From: Chionoecetes opilio
Taxonomy: Eukaryota > Arthropoda > Malacostraca > Decapoda > Majidae
Direction: 5' to 3'
Length of the DNA: 64,000 nt
Assembly: GCA_016584305.1 (NCBI GenBank)
Contig: JACEEZ010007115.1
Span: 199,101 to 263,100 of the forward strand
Shown: positions 61,481 to 64,000 of the stretch, in pieces
How the letters are laid out: every line of letters begins with the position of its first letter
How positions within the stretch are numbered: position 1 is the first letter of the stretch
Translations under genes and position numbers: made by a program
The notes under the pieces: generated by a model
Told to the model about the DNA's origin: nothing
The model's database searches: none
Seen by the model: the letters and a program-made list of their open reading frames with translations, nothing else

Positions 61481-64000
61481 TTTGCACCTATAAGTAGCTT
61501 ACATTACAATAAGCTAATAAATAGAAGAGGGAAGAGGTTATTTTTTGTGATATAACGGTATATTGCAAGCGTTTTTCATAGTTTCTTGTAAACTGTAGCG
61601 TTATTGTATATATACAGTAGTTTACTTATCATGTTGCTATAAAAACCCCTAAAATGTAGTGTTTTCAATGATATTAGCTATTTATCGGTGATATATAGCT
61701 GTTTCCTACAAATTGAAGTATAAAATCTCTTTTTAGAATAATTTGCAACCAAAAAGTACCTTACATTAATTAAGCTATTATATAGAAGAGTAAGAGGTTA
61801 TTTATTGGATATAACGGTATATTGCAAGCGTTTTTCATAGTTTCTTCCAAACTGTAGCGTATTTTTATATATACAAGTAGTTTTTCTTATTATATGCTAT
61901 AAACCATAAAATGTAGTGTTTTCAATGATTTTAGCTAGTTATCAGTGATATATAGCTTTTTCCTACAAATTGACGTATAAAATCTTTTTAGAATAATTTA
62001 CACCTATAAGTAGCTTACATTACATTAAGCTATTAAATAGAAGAGTAAAAAGGGTTTTTTATTGTGATATAAACGTATATTTCAAGCGTTTTTCATAGTT
62101 TCTTCTAAACTGTAGCGTTATTGTATATATACAAGTAGTTTTACTTATTATATTGCTAAAAACCCATAAAATGTAGGTTTTCAATGATTTTAGCTAGTTA
62201 TTGGTGATATATAGCTGTTTTCCTACAAATTGAAAAATAAAATCCTCTTTCTAGAAAATTTGCACCTATAAGCAGCTTACATTACATTTAAACTATAAAA
62301 GAAGAGTCAGAGGTTATTTATTGTGATATAACGGTATATTGCAAGCGTTTTTTCATAGTTCTTCTAAACTGTAACGTTATTGTATATATACAAGTAGTTT
62401 TACTATTATATTTCTATAAACCAAAAATAAGTGTTTTCAATTATTTTAGCTAGTTATCAGTGATATATAGCTGTTTTTTCCCACAAATTGAAGTATAAAA
62501 TCCTCTTTTAGAATAATTGAACCCATAAGTATCTTACATTACATTAAGCTATAAATAGAAGAGTAAGAGGTTATTTATTTTGATATAACGGTATATTGCA
62601 ATCATTTTTCATAGTTTCTTTAAAACTGTAGCGTCATTGTATATATACAAGTAGTTTTACTTATCATATTGCATAAACCCAAAAATGTAGTATTTTCAAT
62701 GATATTAGCTATTATCGGTGATATACAGCTGTTTTCCTACAAATTGAAGTAAAAATCCTCTTTTAGAATAATTTGCAACCTATAAATAGCTTACATTACA
62801 TAAGCTATTAAATAGAGAGTAAGAGGTTATTTATTGTGATATAACGGTATATTGCAAGTCTTTTCATAGTTATTTAAAAATGTAGCGTTATTTTATATAT
62901 ACAAAATAGTTTTACTATATATTTCTATAAACCCATAAAATGTAGTATTTCAATGATTTTAGCTAGTTATCAGTGATATGTAGCGTTTTCCTAAAATGAA
63001 GTATAAAATCCCCTTTTTAGAATAATTTGCACCTATAAATAGGTTTCATTACATTAAGCTATTAAATAGAAGAGTAAGAGGTTATTTATTGTGGGTATAA
63101 CGGTAATTTGCAAGCGTTTTCATAGTTTCTTTTAAACTGTAGCGTTATTGTAAATATACAAGTAGTGTTACCCTTATTATATTTCTATAAAAACCCATAA
63201 AATGTAGTGTTTCAATGATTTTAGTAGTATCAAGTGATATATAGCTTTTTCCTACAAATTGAAGTAAAAAAATGCTCTTTTTCGAATAATTTGCACTATA
63301 AGTATCTTACATTACATTAAGCTAATAAATAGAAGAGTAATAGGTTATTTATGTGATATAACGGTATATTGCAAGCGTTTTTTTATAGTTTTGTAAACTG
63401 TTTGCGCTATTTTATATATACAAGTAGTTTACTGATCATATTGCTATAAACCCAAAAAAGTAGTGTTTTCAATGAATTTTAGCTAGATATCAGTGAAGAG
63501 TGGTTTTTTTCTACAAATTGAAGTATATTTCTTTATATCTGTAGCTAAATTTGCTTTTATATAGCACAACCCATATTTACAAAATAATAGCTAGAAATAT
63601 GTATTTTTCATGTATTTAGATTCAATTTTAATCTTAAAAACAATGTTTTTTCAAGTATTTTAATGTATTTTGAAAGGCTAAATAATGTGAAATTTTACAT
63701 TATTCAGCACTTTACACAACTATATTTTCAATGTTATGAGCTAAAAATAGTATTTTTTATGATATTTGGTATCAATTTTAATCTTAAAACAACGTTTTTG
63801 AAGGTTTTTAAAGATTTTTGAAAGCCTAAAAAATGTCGAAAAATTTTACTTTATTTATACTTTTACGCAACTAATTTACAATATTATGAGCTTAAAATAT
63901 ATATTTCATGAAATTTATGTAAACCCAATCTTTTTCGTAGAAACAACGTTTTTTTCAAGTGTTTAATGTATTTTTGGCTAAAAATACGAAAATGACATTA
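61481..64000 (-). repeat. Arm B unit V17: about 8 Y1, X from about 63545, cut by window end
   Basis: Many one-base deletions. The third X is reached at the end of the window (aaaatacgaaaatgacatta) and the Y2 lies beyond it. Confidence 0.88.

Larger units (their letters stand above)
20057..64000 (-). repeat. Satellite arm B: amplified 262-bp Y1 monomers with fixed X3-Y2 blocks
   Basis: Reverse-complement orientation of the arm A family. Runs of 262-bp Y1 monomers (boundaries near 20201, 20463, 20725, 20988 and 21251 show the exact period) alternate with a block of T, three X monomers and one Y2. Read on the - strand the order T, Y1, Y2, X is the same as in arm A, but X stays at three copies and Y1 varies. 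Spacing between successive X blocks fits about 1.04 kb plus a whole number of 262-bp steps: for example about 4480, 2876, 2071, 1553 and 1303 bp. The array is broken by N gaps, one hAT end and two error-rich stretches. Confidence 0.95.

Noticed and set aside
1..64000. CENP-B box, tRNA, rRNA or telomere repeats
   Set aside because: No matching motif recognised by eye in either orientation.

Overview
This window is a eukaryotic satellite-DNA array with no host gene that I can support. The background is roughly three-quarters A+T and is built from one family of nested tandem repeats. It is interrupted by two mobile elements of visibly different base composition: a 5'-truncated LINE (15632-17269) and one end of a hAT DNA transposon (51153-51519). 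A LINE reverse transcriptase with FADD box and a hAT/ZBED-type transposase start point to a metazoan; I cannot name the species. The setting is probably constitutive heterochromatin (centromeric, pericentromeric or subtelomeric), which is an inference from the array alone.

Four modules occur in a fixed order: T, a short transition containing gatataaaggaatatac; Y1, about 262 bp; Y2, about 290 bp, a diverged paralogue of Y1; and X, a 156-bp monomer. Arm A (1 to about 20056) carries them on the + strand. There the T-Y1-Y2 cassette is constant at about 572 bp and X varies from 1 to 7 copies, so unit lengths step as 727, ~888, ~1040, 1195 and 1353 bp. Arm B (about 20057 to 64000) carries the same order on the - strand, but X is fixed at three copies and Y1 is amplified from about 2 to 14 copies. 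The two arms therefore share one ancestral unit but amplify different modules, and meet at an orientation switch near 20056. The last unit of arm A carries the sequence variants that are fixed in arm B.

The LINE at 15.6-17.3 kb inserted into a Y1 module: removing it and one 7-bp target duplication restores an unbroken satellite unit of exactly the expected length. It encodes most of a reverse transcriptase and a C-terminal region, broken by one frameshift. The hAT fragment at 51.2-51.5 kb has a terminal sequence, three subterminal repeats and the first 30 codons of a transposase on the - strand before an assembly gap.

Assembly quality limits the reading. There are two N gaps (39370-39859, 50757-51152), a single n at 25347, and two long stretches (about 27190-37720 and 45870-48370) where the satellite is recognisable but overrun by homopolymer-type errors. 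From about 54500 to the end single-base deletions are frequent. I did not find a new gene system; the most interesting signal is the two-mode, length-quantised higher-order repeat and its inversion junction.
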